Positions 45,665 to 53,979 of a stretch of 64,000 nt of DNA are shown in pieces (positions within the stretch are counted from its first letter, which is position 1; every line of letters starts with the position of its first letter). The stretch lies in the NCBI RefSeq assembly GCF_014652655.1, contig NZ_BMZF01000005.1, positions 1 through 64,000 on the forward strand. The letters are read 5' to 3'. Made by a program: the position numbers and the translations under genes. Below the pieces are notes generated by a model that saw only the letters and a list, made by a program, of their open reading frames with translations, searched no databases and was not told the origin of the DNA. The DNA is from Paramylibacter ulvae. GTDB taxonomy: Bacteria > Pseudomonadota > Alphaproteobacteria > Rhodobacterales > Rhodobacteraceae.

Positions 45665-47215
45665 GTGGCTACAAGAAAAAGAGGCGGGGGGCGTGCTGGA
45701 AACCAACGCCGCACAATCAAAACGGCGATTTCACAAATGCCGTTTCGCCAACCCGTCAATATCGATCGCCCCACCGAACCGCTGGGCGAAGATGGAATCG
45801 ATGCCATTCATAACGGTGCGATGGACATTTTGGAAAACATCGGCATTCAATTTATGAACCCCGAAGCCTTGAAAATCTTGCGCGATTTTGGCTGCACTGT
45901 GGATGGCGAAAATGTACGCATGGGGCGCGATATGGTGATGGAAATGGTTGGGAAAGCACCATCAGAGTTCACCATAACCCCTCGTAATCCAGCGCGCAAA
46001 ATCACGCTTGGCGGCAATCACATGGCGTTTGTGAATGTGTCATCCCCGCCCAATATGTGGGATCTGGAACGTGGAAAACGACCTGGCGACATGGAAGGGT
46101 TTCGCGACTTCATGAAGCTAACGCAATATTTCAACTGTATCCATGTGGCAGGTGGTTATCCCGTGGAACCCGTGGATGTTCATGCATCGGTGCGTCATCT
46201 GGATTGCTTGTTCGAAAAACTCACACTCACGGACAAAGTTGTGCATGCCTATTCTTTGGGTAAAGAACGGGTCGAAGATGTGATGGAAATGGTGCGTATC
46301 GCGGCTGGGCTGACCCATGATGAATTTAATGAAACACCGCGTATGTACACGAATATCAATTCGGTGTCCCCGCTGAAACATGATTTCCCGATGCTTGATG
46401 GAACCATACGTCTTGCACGCCGCGGCCAACCCATTGTGGTGACACCATTTACCTTGGCGGGCGCAATGGCGCCGGTAACGATGGCAGGGGCCGTAACCCT
46501 TTCATTGGCCGAAGGTTTGGCCGCGATTGTTCTGATCCAAATTATCCGTGCAGGTTGCCCATGTTTGATTGGCACATTTACATCGAACGTTGATATGAAA
46601 TCAGGCGCACCAGCATTTGGAACACCTGAATACATTCGCGCAACCCAAATGACAGGACAGATGGCGCGGTTTTACGGATTGCCGATGCGATCATCGGGTG
46701 TTTGCGCGGCAAATGTTCCCGATGGGCAGGCAATGTGGGAGACATCAAATTCGTTGTGGGCAGCGGTGCAATCGGGCACGAATTTAGTGTATCACGCGGC
46801 GGGTTGGTTGGAGGGTGGCTTGATCGCCAGCCCCGAAAAATTTGTGATGGATTGCGAGGTTTTGCAACATATTCAACGCTACTTTGCCCCATCAATCACG
46901 GCAACCACACCCGATGACATCGCCATTGATGCCATTCGCGAGGTGGGTCATGCACCAGGCGCGAACTTTTTCGCCATTGACCATACCCAAGATCGGTATG
47001 AAACCGCGTTTTACGCCCCATTTGCATCGGATTGGCGAAATTACGAGGCTTGGGAATTGGATGGTGGCGTGTGGACAGCAGAACGCGCCCATAAGATATA
47101 CAAAGATATTATTAACACGTTTGAGCCACCAAAAATGGAGATGACAATAAAAGAAGAGCTTGGCGAATACGTTGCAAAGCGCAAATCCGAGGGTGGCGCA
47201 CCTACTGATTTTTAG
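45665..47215 (+). CDS. MttB family (trimethylamine methyltransferase-like) protein, non-pyrrolysine
   Basis: 516 aa of the COG5598 family. Typical blocks include HNGAMDILENIGIQFMNP, VNVSSPPNMWDLERG, PFTLAGAMAPVTMAGAV and YHAAGWLEGGL. True MttB uses pyrrolysine at an in-frame TAG; none occurs here, so this is a non-pyrrolysine member, a group that includes glycine betaine and other quaternary-amine demethylases. The methyl group usually goes to a corrinoid protein, but no corrinoid gene is near. The GTG at 45665 has GGAGG at a 5-base spacing, better than the upstream ATG at 45620. Substrate unproven. Confidence 0.86.
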   Translation: MATRKRGGGRAGNQRRTIKTAISQMPFRQPVNIDRPTEPLGEDGIDAIHNGAMDILENIGIQFMNPEALKILRDFGCTVDGENVRMGRDMVMEMVGKAPSEFTITPRNPARKITLGGNHMAFVNVSSPPNMWDLERGKRPGDMEGFRDFMKLTQYFNCIHVAGGYPVEPVDVHASVRHLDCLFEKLTLTDKVVHAYSLGKERVEDVMEMVRIAAGLTHDEFNETPRMYTNINSVSPLKHDFPMLDGTIRLARRGQPIVVTPFTLAGAMAPVTMAGAVTLSLAEGLAAIVLIQIIRAGCPCLIGTFTSNVDMKSGAPAFGTPEYIRATQMTGQMARFYGLPMRSSGVCAANVPDGQAMWETSNSLWAAVQSGTNLVYHAAGWLEGGLIASPEKFVMDCEVLQHIQRYFAPSITATTPDDIAIDAIREVGHAPGANFFAIDHTQDRYETAFYAPFASDWRNYEAWELDGGVWTAERAHKIYKDIINTFEPPKMEMTIKEELGEYVAKRKSEGGAPTDF

Positions 47216-47229
47216 CTCTCAAATTTGTA

Positions 47230-47246
47230 TCAAATTTGAAATTTGA
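47230..47246. promoter_or_regulatory. Perfect 17-bp inverted repeat upstream of the H-NOX-like gene
   Basis: TCAAATTT (47230-47237), central G, AAATTTGA (47239-47246). A partial copy TCAAATTTG lies at 47219-47227 and TCAATTTG follows at 47247. These dyads sit in the 84-bp gap after the methyltransferase gene and could be an operator for the H-NOX-like/GGDEF pair. Confidence 0.5.
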
Positions 47247-47299
47247 TCAATTTGTTAACCATTTTTTGCAATAGTTTAGCAAAGCGAGAAGGAGTGGTT

Positions 47300-47899
47300 G
47301 TGCACGGGATCGTAAATCAGGGGCTACAGTGTTTTATTCGCGATATTTATGGTGCGCAAGCTTGGTATCAGGTGCGTGAAACCGTTGGGCTGACCTTTTC
47401 AAATTTTGAAACGATGCTGACATATGAAGACGTGATTACTGAACAAATTATCGCATCAATTTGCGACACGACGCGGCGCAATCGCCATGAAATATTGGAG
47501 GATTTCGGAACCTATTTGGTGTCCGAGCATAGCCCGCCTTCGGTGTTGAAACTATTACGTCTTGGGGGTGAAAACTTCACGGATTTTTTATACTCGCTCG
47601 AGGATGTGAACGATCGGGTGCATATAGCGATACCGCAATTGGATTTGCCGCATTTCACGCTGTTTGAATTTGATGCCAAACGTTTCCAATTGAAAAGCGA
47701 ATTTCATCACACCGGATATGGCGCGATTTTTCTCGGGTTACTATGTGCAATGGCTGATCATTACCAAACGTTGGTGTCGATATCGCGGCGCAACGAATTT
47801 GTCGCCGGTCAGACCTATGATTTGTTTGATATCGAAATTCATCACCAAAAATGGGCCGCCAATAAATCGGCGCGCAATCGAACGGTGACATATGTCTAA
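47300..47899 (+). CDS. H-NOX (heme NO-binding) fold protein, heme ligand apparently missing
   Basis: 199 aa. The start VHGIVNQGLQCFIRDIYGAQAWYQV and FGTYLVSEHSP match H-NOX proteins. In the proximal helix, where the family has a His (DEVH in the Thermoanaerobacter protein), this one has Asn: FLYSLEDVNDRVHIAIP. No clear YxSxR heme-propionate motif is seen before FLGLL. It may therefore be a heme-free or altered sensor. The GTG at 47300 has AAGGAG upstream; earlier codons are less likely. It overlaps the GGDEF gene by 8 bases, and H-NOX proteins commonly control adjacent cyclases. Confidence 0.82.
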   Translation: MHGIVNQGLQCFIRDIYGAQAWYQVRETVGLTFSNFETMLTYEDVITEQIIASICDTTRRNRHEILEDFGTYLVSEHSPPSVLKLLRLGGENFTDFLYSLEDVNDRVHIAIPQLDLPHFTLFEFDAKRFQLKSEFHHTGYGAIFLGLLCAMADHYQTLVSISRRNEFVAGQTYDLFDIEIHHQKWAANKSARNRTVTYV

Positions 47900-48878
47900 A
47901 ACAACTGTCAGGTTAGGCCAAAATGATCTTGCGCGTTTCATGCCCATGTATGTGATTGTTGGCGTGGATGGCAAAATACGCGATGTGGGGCCATTGCTTC
48001 GAAAGGTATTGAAGGGCACGCGATTCAAAGGGCGCGATTTCATGTCGTTGTTCGAATTTCACCGCCCTCAAGGATTTGGCGAGTTTGATCGCATTGAAAC
48101 CTTGCTCAATGCCAAAGTCTTGGTGAACACGCGTTGCAACAGGCTACGTAAAATGGCGTGTGTTTTTGCGCCACTACCCAACGATGATGGTTTTTTGGTT
48201 AACTTCAATCTCGGCATCGGGTTGGAAGAAATCGTTGACGAGAAACATTTGGTCGCAACCGATTTTGCCCCAACCGATGTGAGCATTGACTTGCTTTATA
48301 TGGTTGAAATGCAAAAGGCCGTTTTGGGCGCTGCACAAGGTTTGAACCATCAACTCAACGGGGCCAAAATAGAGGCCGAGGAAATGGCGATCACCGATCC
48401 GCTGACTGGGTTGGGGAACCGCCGCGCATTGTTAAGATTTGTCCGGCGGCTGCTTTCGCGTGATTTATCCAAAAAATTCGCTGTGATTTTGATGGATTTG
48501 GATCACTTCAAAGCGGTGAACGATAATTTTGGCCATGCTGCGGGCGATTATGTGTTGAAAACAGTTGCCAATCGGTTGCGATCCGAAACACGCCCACTCG
48601 ATATGGTTGCACGCTTGGGCGGTGATGAATTCGTCGTGGTCTTGCCGAATTTTGGCAATGTCAAAACCTTGGAATCATTTTTTGATCGCATTATTCAAAA
48701 GATTTCAGAGCCCGTTCAATTTAATCAGGATACCTGTGAAATCGGGATCAGTTTGGGCGCAATTGTCACCAACGGAGATCCGTTTGATTCCATTGATCAA
48801 ATTTTGTCAGTGTCAGATACCGCACTTTATGAATCAAAAAACCAAGGGCGTGGGCGATTCACAATTGTTTCGCATTGA
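47892..48878 (+). CDS. Diguanylate cyclase with H-NOX-associated N-terminal domain
   Basis: 328 aa. The N-terminal part (about 10-130, MPMYVIVGVDGKIRDVGPL) resembles the heme-NO-binding-associated domain that partners H-NOX. A short helical linker (about 140-165) leads to a GGDEF domain: DPLTGLGNRRALLR, LMDLDHFKAVND and RLGGDEFVVVLP, with RPLD as an RxxD inhibitory site five residues before GGDEF. It should make c-di-GMP. Overlap with the H-NOX-like gene suggests a two-protein sensor. Confidence 0.9.
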   Translation: MSKTTVRLGQNDLARFMPMYVIVGVDGKIRDVGPLLRKVLKGTRFKGRDFMSLFEFHRPQGFGEFDRIETLLNAKVLVNTRCNRLRKMACVFAPLPNDDGFLVNFNLGIGLEEIVDEKHLVATDFAPTDVSIDLLYMVEMQKAVLGAAQGLNHQLNGAKIEAEEMAITDPLTGLGNRRALLRFVRRLLSRDLSKKFAVILMDLDHFKAVNDNFGHAAGDYVLKTVANRLRSETRPLDMVARLGGDEFVVVLPNFGNVKTLESFFDRIIQKISEPVQFNQDTCEIGISLGAIVTNGDPFDSIDQILSVSDTALYESKNQGRGRFTIVSH

Positions 48879-48917
48879 ACGGAACAGGCGGGGCGCATTT
48901 ATTGTACATTTTTGAAA

Positions 48918-48994
48918 TGGTACCAGCGCCCCGGCTCGAACGGGGGGCCTCTTGATCCACAATCAAGCGCTCTAACCTACTGAGCTACGCCGGC
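48918..48994 (-). tRNA. tRNA-His (GTG)
   Basis: The minus strand folds as a complete tRNA: acceptor GCCGGCG paired with CGCTGGT, D-arm with GCTCAG, anticodon loop TTGTGGA giving GTG between CTTGA and TCAAG, T-arm CCCCG-TTCGAGC-CGGGG, then A73 and encoded CCA. The base before position 1 is T, so no G-1 is encoded and the discriminator is A rather than C. This is the unusual tRNA-His type described for some alphaproteobacteria. Confidence 0.95.
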
Positions 48995-49098
48995 ACTGGG
49001 CGTCAATTAGCGATCCTCGCAAAGGATTGCAAGCCTTGATCGACCTCTTGCATGAAACTTCTCTTATTGTTAGCGAGTTTAACAAAAAGGAGAATGTG

Positions 49099-49293
49099 AT
49101 GGGTATTAATACACCAAGTGATGTCGAAGCAAATCTACAAATAGGCCCAACCACCGATGGTATGGTACGGTTGTTTATTTTGGGAGAAGCATTTGAAATT
49201 CCAATGGATTTTGAACCCGAAGAGGCAGAAGAAATCGCCGAAGAAATCAAAGCCGCCGCCGCGCAAGCACGCAATGTGAAGAACGCAAAATAA
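49099..49293 (+). CDS. DUF6324-like small acidic protein
   Basis: 64 aa. MGINTPSDVEANLQIGPTTD and EIPMDFEPEEAEEIAEEI are typical of a small Rhodobacteraceae family of unknown function. AAGGAG at 49087-49092 fixes the start; longer frames begin inside non-coding sequence. It is convergent with mmcB, 1 base apart. Confidence 0.75.
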   Translation: MGINTPSDVEANLQIGPTTDGMVRLFILGEAFEIPMDFEPEEAEEIAEEIKAAAAQARNVKNAK

Positions 49294-49294
49294 A

Positions 49295-49726
49295 TTAGAT
49301 TCGCGGATCAATCTGTTGATGAAGACGTTGCGCGGCGCATCTGGCGAAATTCAAAGCTATTTTTTTTCTTCGTGCTGCGTTTAAAGTTGTTAGCGATGAT
49401 GGTCGATGGATAGCACCACCATACGAATCCGCAAAAATTAATCCGTATTCCGTGGGTAAAATATCGGTGGAAAAATCAGGCGGTATGGCGAAAAAAAATT
49501 TATCGCACCAATCGAGATAACCCTGCCATTTATTATCGGATGCGAAATCTGTACGACTTGATTTGCATTCAACAATCCAGATTTCCCCCTTTGGGGTGAT
49601 TGCCATAACGTCAACGCGTAAGCCGCGTGTGGGAATAAATTCCGTAATACTCGCGAAATTCATTTCATGGAGCAGCCGCTGAACGCCGCGCGCCAAAATT
49701 TGCCCTGCCTGAAGTTCATGAACCAT
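49295..49726 (-). CDS. mmcB: MmcB family DNA repair protein
   Basis: 143 aa. FIPTRGLRVDVMAITPKGE, IWIVECKSSRTDF and KWQGYLDWCDKFFFA carry the restriction-endonuclease-like fold with Asp, Glu and Lys, as in MmcB of Caulobacter, which acts in repair of mitomycin-type damage. ATG 49726 (MVHELQAGQILARGVQ) fits the family start. It follows the glycosyltransferase-like gene by 40 bp on the same strand. Confidence 0.88.
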   Translation of the reverse strand: MVHELQAGQILARGVQRLLHEMNFASITEFIPTRGLRVDVMAITPKGEIWIVECKSSRTDFASDNKWQGYLDWCDKFFFAIPPDFSTDILPTEYGLIFADSYGGAIHRPSSLTTLNAARRKKIALNFARCAAQRLHQQIDPRI

Positions 49727-49766
49727 ACACAATGGTATCGTTTGTGTGCTTTGACGGTCAAGTTTG

Positions 49767-52163
49767 TTAAATGACACCGATCTCTTGCAAACGTTCGCGA
49801 CAACGCTGGGCGTACCGTTCGGGGGAGTATCGTGTTTGAATGTCCTGTTGCCCGAGTGTTGCGCGTTGTTTGGCAACATCATATTCGGTGTATATTTGGT
49901 ACAAGTTGGCTGCGATTGCGTCGGGTGAAATATCTGCCCACTGCGCGTTTTTCGTTGGGTAAATGGCGTGAGATTTTGGCACGTCGATCATGGGTGCGAC
50001 AATGGGATAGCTGTTGTTGTAATTGCAAAAATCTCGGGTGCCGCCGAAATTAGTGACGATCAGTGGTTTTGCCAATGCCAGTGCATAGGCCGCAAAATAA
50101 CCAAATCCTTCGCCCCGATGGGGTGAAATCATACAATCCGCTGATGCAAGCAATCGAAAATAATCCGAATGTGTCATGATTGATTCACAAATTTTTATTC
50201 GGCTATCTAAAAATGCGATACGGCGAATTTGGCCAATCTGATCATTGGGATCGCCCCAGTGATCAGATTGTGTCGGGGTGGTTTTGACTATCAATTCACA
50301 ATCGGGAAAGCTGCGACGTGGGAATGCCTTTTGAAATGCGTAAACGGCGGCAATTGGATTTTTGCGTTCAACAGACGAGTGAAAATCAAACGCGGTTATG
50401 CATCTAAACTTATCACCGTCGCGGAGCTGAGTTGTTGATAATACGTCCAATAAATCAAGTTCGGGAATGGATTTCCCCATAAGCTGAATATTTGTTGTTT
50501 GGCTGGCATAGAGATCGGAGACGAATTTGCTTGGCACCCATAACTCGTCCAGCATTTCAATGCCAAGCCGATGTATGTCTGGTATTTGTGACAATTCCCA
50601 AAGCGGAAAGCCGATTTGATATATATCACCACGGCGCGCCAATTCGGGGCTGATCAGCTGAAATGGCACACGTTCAGCATTTACATGATGAATCATCACG
50701 TTGCGCTTTGGGCTGATTTCAGTTTTTGAACGGCGTGCAGAACATAAATTCGCGTTGAATGTATCGGATGTTTCAAACTTCAACCCAATTGAATTGAGTG
50801 CATCTTGCGTCATTCGCAAATTTGCAGCGATTCCAGAACTGCCAGTGGTCACCCCATTCAACAGTAGTTTATGTGCCAAGCGAGGAGAGCAAGCCGAGGT
50901 ATTGATCTGATCACGCACACCTGCGGGGCGCACGTTCGCATCAAACCACTGCACGATGCGAACATCGCGCCAAAGCATATCGGCGACACTTGATTGCGAA
51001 TGAACGCCGCATAGCATCGCAAAAAAGAGCATTAACCCTGTTGGGCCATTCGCGTGTCTTTTTGCTGCAAATAATTTTTGCAATCGTTTTGGAAGCGCGT
51101 CGAAGTTTATATCACCATCCAAGAACGCGATGATTTCATCGCAATAAGGTGTTCTAAAGAACGCTGAACGCGTGTTTGATGGTTCGCAAATGCCACGTGG
51201 GACCCATTTGGCAGGGACTTTTTGATGGGCGTGTTTCTGAAACCAGTCCAAAAACGCGCGGCGACCATGTGACGTTGAAAGATTATAACCTGATTGCAGA
51301 TTATACACTTGGTAAACATGCAACATATATCGCGTGATGCCCGCGTATTGCGTTGATTGTTGTGCCAAATCCAGTGGATTTTTAGTGATGTGAGAATGTG
51401 ATTTATCGTTGCTTGGCCAAACTTGATTGGTGATACGATGCACCAATTCATGTCGAGAAATCTGTGGTGATAATGCCAGGCGGCAAAGCGTTGTCAGATC
51501 CGTATCTTTGTGTCGGGTTGCACGCAGATGTCGCAAAATATGATGTGGATTTAGTGGGCCAGTTTCGAATTCAAAATTGGCATGGCGGATAAACTGTTGC
51601 ACCGCATCGTGGCGATCAGATTTAGCTGCTATCTGGGTTAGCGCGTCAATTTCATTGGTATGTGTTACATAGCGAATGTTTGCCCTTGGTTTTGTGAAAA
51701 ACATAGATTTCATAAACCATAGCCGTTCGCGCGCAGTTCCAACAAAAACCACATCTGCATTTAGATTTACGAACTGTCGCACCATATGGATCATACGGCG
51801 CCGCTCCTTGATCCGTTTCCATGGATGATCGCCGTGCAATTCTGGTTCAACAATGCTATCTAAATATATGATAATATGCGAATATTCTGTGATGCTTCTG
51901 GTAATGGGTGCAAGGCTTGTCTTGTATTTATGGGGCGTGATGAATGTTAATTTATGTTGGGCAACATCCGATGAACCACCCGAAACAGTCGTGATTTTAA
52001 TGTTGCTTGCCAAAGCTCCGGAAACCAATTTCATTGCATCAGAGTTGGGATTTTGTTCCGGTGAAAATCGCCCATAGACCAAAAGCTTGGGTGCGGTTTT
52101 ACCTTCTGCGGAGGGTGTCGAAATTTCGTTTGAATTTAACGCCGTGAGTATTTGATGTTTCAT
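49767..52163 (-). CDS. Large two-part protein with a C-terminal glycosyltransferase domain
   Basis: 798 aa, soluble. The C-terminal part (about 500-798) is GT-B/GT4-like, with LWVPSKFVSDLY, FHSSVERKNP and the nucleotide-sugar region SPHRGEGFGYFAAYALA followed by GGTRDF. The first ~480 residues are mainly charged and helical, begin KLLVYGRFSPEQNPNSDA and match nothing I recognise. No membrane helix or signal is visible. It may modify surface polysaccharide or protein. The gene is preceded by about 115 bp before the 6S RNA on the other strand. Confidence 0.8.
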   Translation of the reverse strand: MKHQILTALNSNEISTPSAEGKTAPKLLVYGRFSPEQNPNSDAMKLVSGALASNIKITTVSGGSSDVAQHKLTFITPHKYKTSLAPITRSITEYSHIIIYLDSIVEPELHGDHPWKRIKERRRMIHMVRQFVNLNADVVFVGTARERLWFMKSMFFTKPRANIRYVTHTNEIDALTQIAAKSDRHDAVQQFIRHANFEFETGPLNPHHILRHLRATRHKDTDLTTLCRLALSPQISRHELVHRITNQVWPSNDKSHSHITKNPLDLAQQSTQYAGITRYMLHVYQVYNLQSGYNLSTSHGRRAFLDWFQKHAHQKVPAKWVPRGICEPSNTRSAFFRTPYCDEIIAFLDGDINFDALPKRLQKLFAAKRHANGPTGLMLFFAMLCGVHSQSSVADMLWRDVRIVQWFDANVRPAGVRDQINTSACSPRLAHKLLLNGVTTGSSGIAANLRMTQDALNSIGLKFETSDTFNANLCSARRSKTEISPKRNVMIHHVNAERVPFQLISPELARRGDIYQIGFPLWELSQIPDIHRLGIEMLDELWVPSKFVSDLYASQTTNIQLMGKSIPELDLLDVLSTTQLRDGDKFRCITAFDFHSSVERKNPIAAVYAFQKAFPRRSFPDCELIVKTTPTQSDHWGDPNDQIGQIRRIAFLDSRIKICESIMTHSDYFRLLASADCMISPHRGEGFGYFAAYALALAKPLIVTNFGGTRDFCNYNNSYPIVAPMIDVPKSHAIYPTKNAQWADISPDAIAANLYQIYTEYDVAKQRATLGQQDIQTRYSPERYAQRCRERLQEIGVI

Positions 52164-52281
52164 AGCAATCCTGCATAAAATATGACACTGATTTAAGCGC
52201 TGAAAGTTAATGGGGATTTAATGAAAATTGTCTTTGTTACACCCTCTTGTGAAAGGCGCGCAGAACGACTATCTTAACGCT

Positions 52282-52457
52282 TGGCGGGTTCTGCCCTTTT
52301 GGTGAGAAGTCCTATTCCAGTGGCCGATAATTTTTTGAGAGGGAGCTGGCTCTGCGACTGGCCGTGGCCTATCATAACTGGCACCCACCTGGTACTCCAG
52401 GCTCTCGGGAATAACCCACTTCCACCTCTGCGATCCTTCGGGAATGCGGGCTCGCCA
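52282..52457 (+). ncRNA. ssrS: 6S RNA
   Basis: The region directly upstream of fau, the usual site of ssrS, has a closing stem TGGCGGGTTC (52282-52291) pairing with the segment GGGCTCGCCA (52448-52457), including G-U pairs. Inside are paired segments such as CCTGGTACTCCAGG and CCAGTGGCC/GGCCGTGG, leaving a central open region as in 6S. It would bind RNA polymerase-sigma-70 and dampen transcription in stationary phase. Ends are approximate. Confidence 0.75.
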
Positions 52458-52477
52458 CATTAACGAAATCGGTCACA

Positions 52478-53041
52478 ATGAATACATCAGAACTAAAATC
52501 AATGGCACGCAAAGCTGCCTTTGGCGAACGTAGAATCGCACATGGGCAGGGGCTTGATAATGATGCGAATGCGCAATTAACGTCATATTTGAAACAACAA
52601 GACGCCGAATTGGTGATTGCGGCATATATGCCCATCCGCACAGAGGTATCGCCATTGCCTTCGATGAAACGTATGGCAATGCGAGGGCGGCGCATTTGCG
52701 TGCCCGTGATAGTGGGCGATGAGCAGCCGCTTGAATTTCACGAATGGACGCCTGCTTGTGAAATGATTGATGGCCCGTTTGGCGCGTCTGTACCAAAGGA
52801 CGGCGCGATATTAATTCCCGATATTATCATCACCCCGCTCGTGGCATTTGATCCATCTGGATATCGCTTGGGATATGGCGGCGGATTTTATGATCGTTCA
52901 TTCGAACAAATTAGCGAGCAAAAAAGCATTATGGCCATCGGTTTTGCCTATAGCGAACAGGAATTGATGATCGTACCCCGCGAAGACACGGATTATAAGC
53001 TAGACGCGGTGATAACTGAAAAGGGCATCTTGTCCTTTTAA
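52478..53041 (+). CDS. fau: 5-formyltetrahydrofolate cyclo-ligase
   Basis: 187 aa. Converts 5-formyl-THF to methenyl-THF with ATP. The C-terminal signature is GYRLGYGGGFYDRSFEQI, the middle has ILIPDIIITPLVAFD and the N-terminus ELKSMARKAAFGERR with a basic folate/phosphate site. The gene begins 20 bp after the 6S RNA, the ssrS-fau pairing known in many proteobacteria, and is followed 23 bp later by the phosphoesterase gene. Confidence 0.93.
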   Translation: MNTSELKSMARKAAFGERRIAHGQGLDNDANAQLTSYLKQQDAELVIAAYMPIRTEVSPLPSMKRMAMRGRRICVPVIVGDEQPLEFHEWTPACEMIDGPFGASVPKDGAILIPDIIITPLVAFDPSGYRLGYGGGFYDRSFEQISEQKSIMAIGFAYSEQELMIVPREDTDYKLDAVITEKGILSF

Positions 53042-53064
53042 TCTGCACACGATACCCAAGGATT

Positions 53065-53880
53065 ATGAGATTATTATTCCTAGGTGATGTGATGGGTCGT
53101 GCGGGTCGTGCGGCGATATCAGAGCGGCTTTCAAATCTGCGCAAAGAATGGCGATTGGATTTTGTCGTGGTGAACGGTGAAAATGCAACGGGTGGCATGG
53201 GGCTGTCTGGTGCGCATGCCAAGATTTTGTTGGACGCAGGCGCGGATGTTATCACGCTTGGCGATCATGCGTTTGATCAGCGCGATATGATGACATTCGT
53301 TGAATCCGAACCCCGTATCATTCGCCCACTGAATTATGCGGCAACCGCACCGGGTAAGGGCGCGCGACTATTCACTGCCCAAAACGGGAAAAAGGTTTTT
53401 GTCGCTCAGGCCTTGGGGCAGGTGTTTATGAAAAAACCTTTTGCTGACCCGTTCTCTGCATTGGATCAGGCATTAAAGGCCGCACCAATGGGTGGGTTGG
53501 CCCAAGCCGTAATCGTTGATTTTCATGCAGAGGCCACATCAGAAAAAATGGGCATGGGCCATTGGCTGGATGGGCGTGCATCATTGGTGGTGGGGACACA
53601 TACGCATGTACCAACATCAGATACGCAAATCTTATCGGGTGGCACTGCGTTGCAATCGGATGCGGGCATGTGTGGTGATTATGACAGTGTGATCGGCATG
53701 GAAAAACTGGAACCGATGCGCCGTTTTGTAACTGGCATGGCCAAGGGGCGGTTTACGCCCGCGGGTGGGGATGCAACCCTGTCTGGTGTGTTTGTCGAAA
53801 CCGATGACAAAACTGGATTGGCAACTTCTGTTACCCCCATTCGTTTGGGTGGCCGATTGCAACAATCCATTCCACAATAA
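53065..53880 (+). CDS. YmdB/TIGR00282 family metallophosphoesterase
   Basis: 271 aa. MRLLFLGDVMGRAGR has the first metal Asp, VVVNGENATGG the Glu and Asn, ITLGDHAFDQ corresponds to the GNH motif (here Asp replaces Asn), VIVDFHAEATSEK and VVGTHTHVPTSD complete the two-metal site. Relatives hydrolyse cyclic nucleotides such as 2',3'-cAMP. AAGGA precedes the ATG. It follows fau in an apparent operon. Confidence 0.9.
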   Translation: MRLLFLGDVMGRAGRAAISERLSNLRKEWRLDFVVVNGENATGGMGLSGAHAKILLDAGADVITLGDHAFDQRDMMTFVESEPRIIRPLNYAATAPGKGARLFTAQNGKKVFVAQALGQVFMKKPFADPFSALDQALKAAPMGGLAQAVIVDFHAEATSEKMGMGHWLDGRASLVVGTHTHVPTSDTQILSGGTALQSDAGMCGDYDSVIGMEKLEPMRRFVTGMAKGRFTPAGGDATLSGVFVETDDKTGLATSVTPIRLGGRLQQSIPQ

Positions 53881-53942
53881 TCCTTTATTCATCCAGACTA
53901 TTTATCGAATAATGATAACGGTACTTGAGCAGTGCCCAAACA

Positions 53943-53964
53943 GTGTTAAATATGTGTTTAACAC
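53943..53964. promoter_or_regulatory. Perfect 8-bp inverted repeat just before the SLC13 ribosome site
   Basis: GTGTTAAA (53943-53950) and TTTAACAC (53957-53964) flank TATGTG. The right arm ends three bases before AAAGGGG, the ribosome binding site, so the dyad could be an operator or an mRNA hairpin that controls translation. Confidence 0.5.
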
Positions 53965-53979
53965 GCAAAGGGGCATTCA

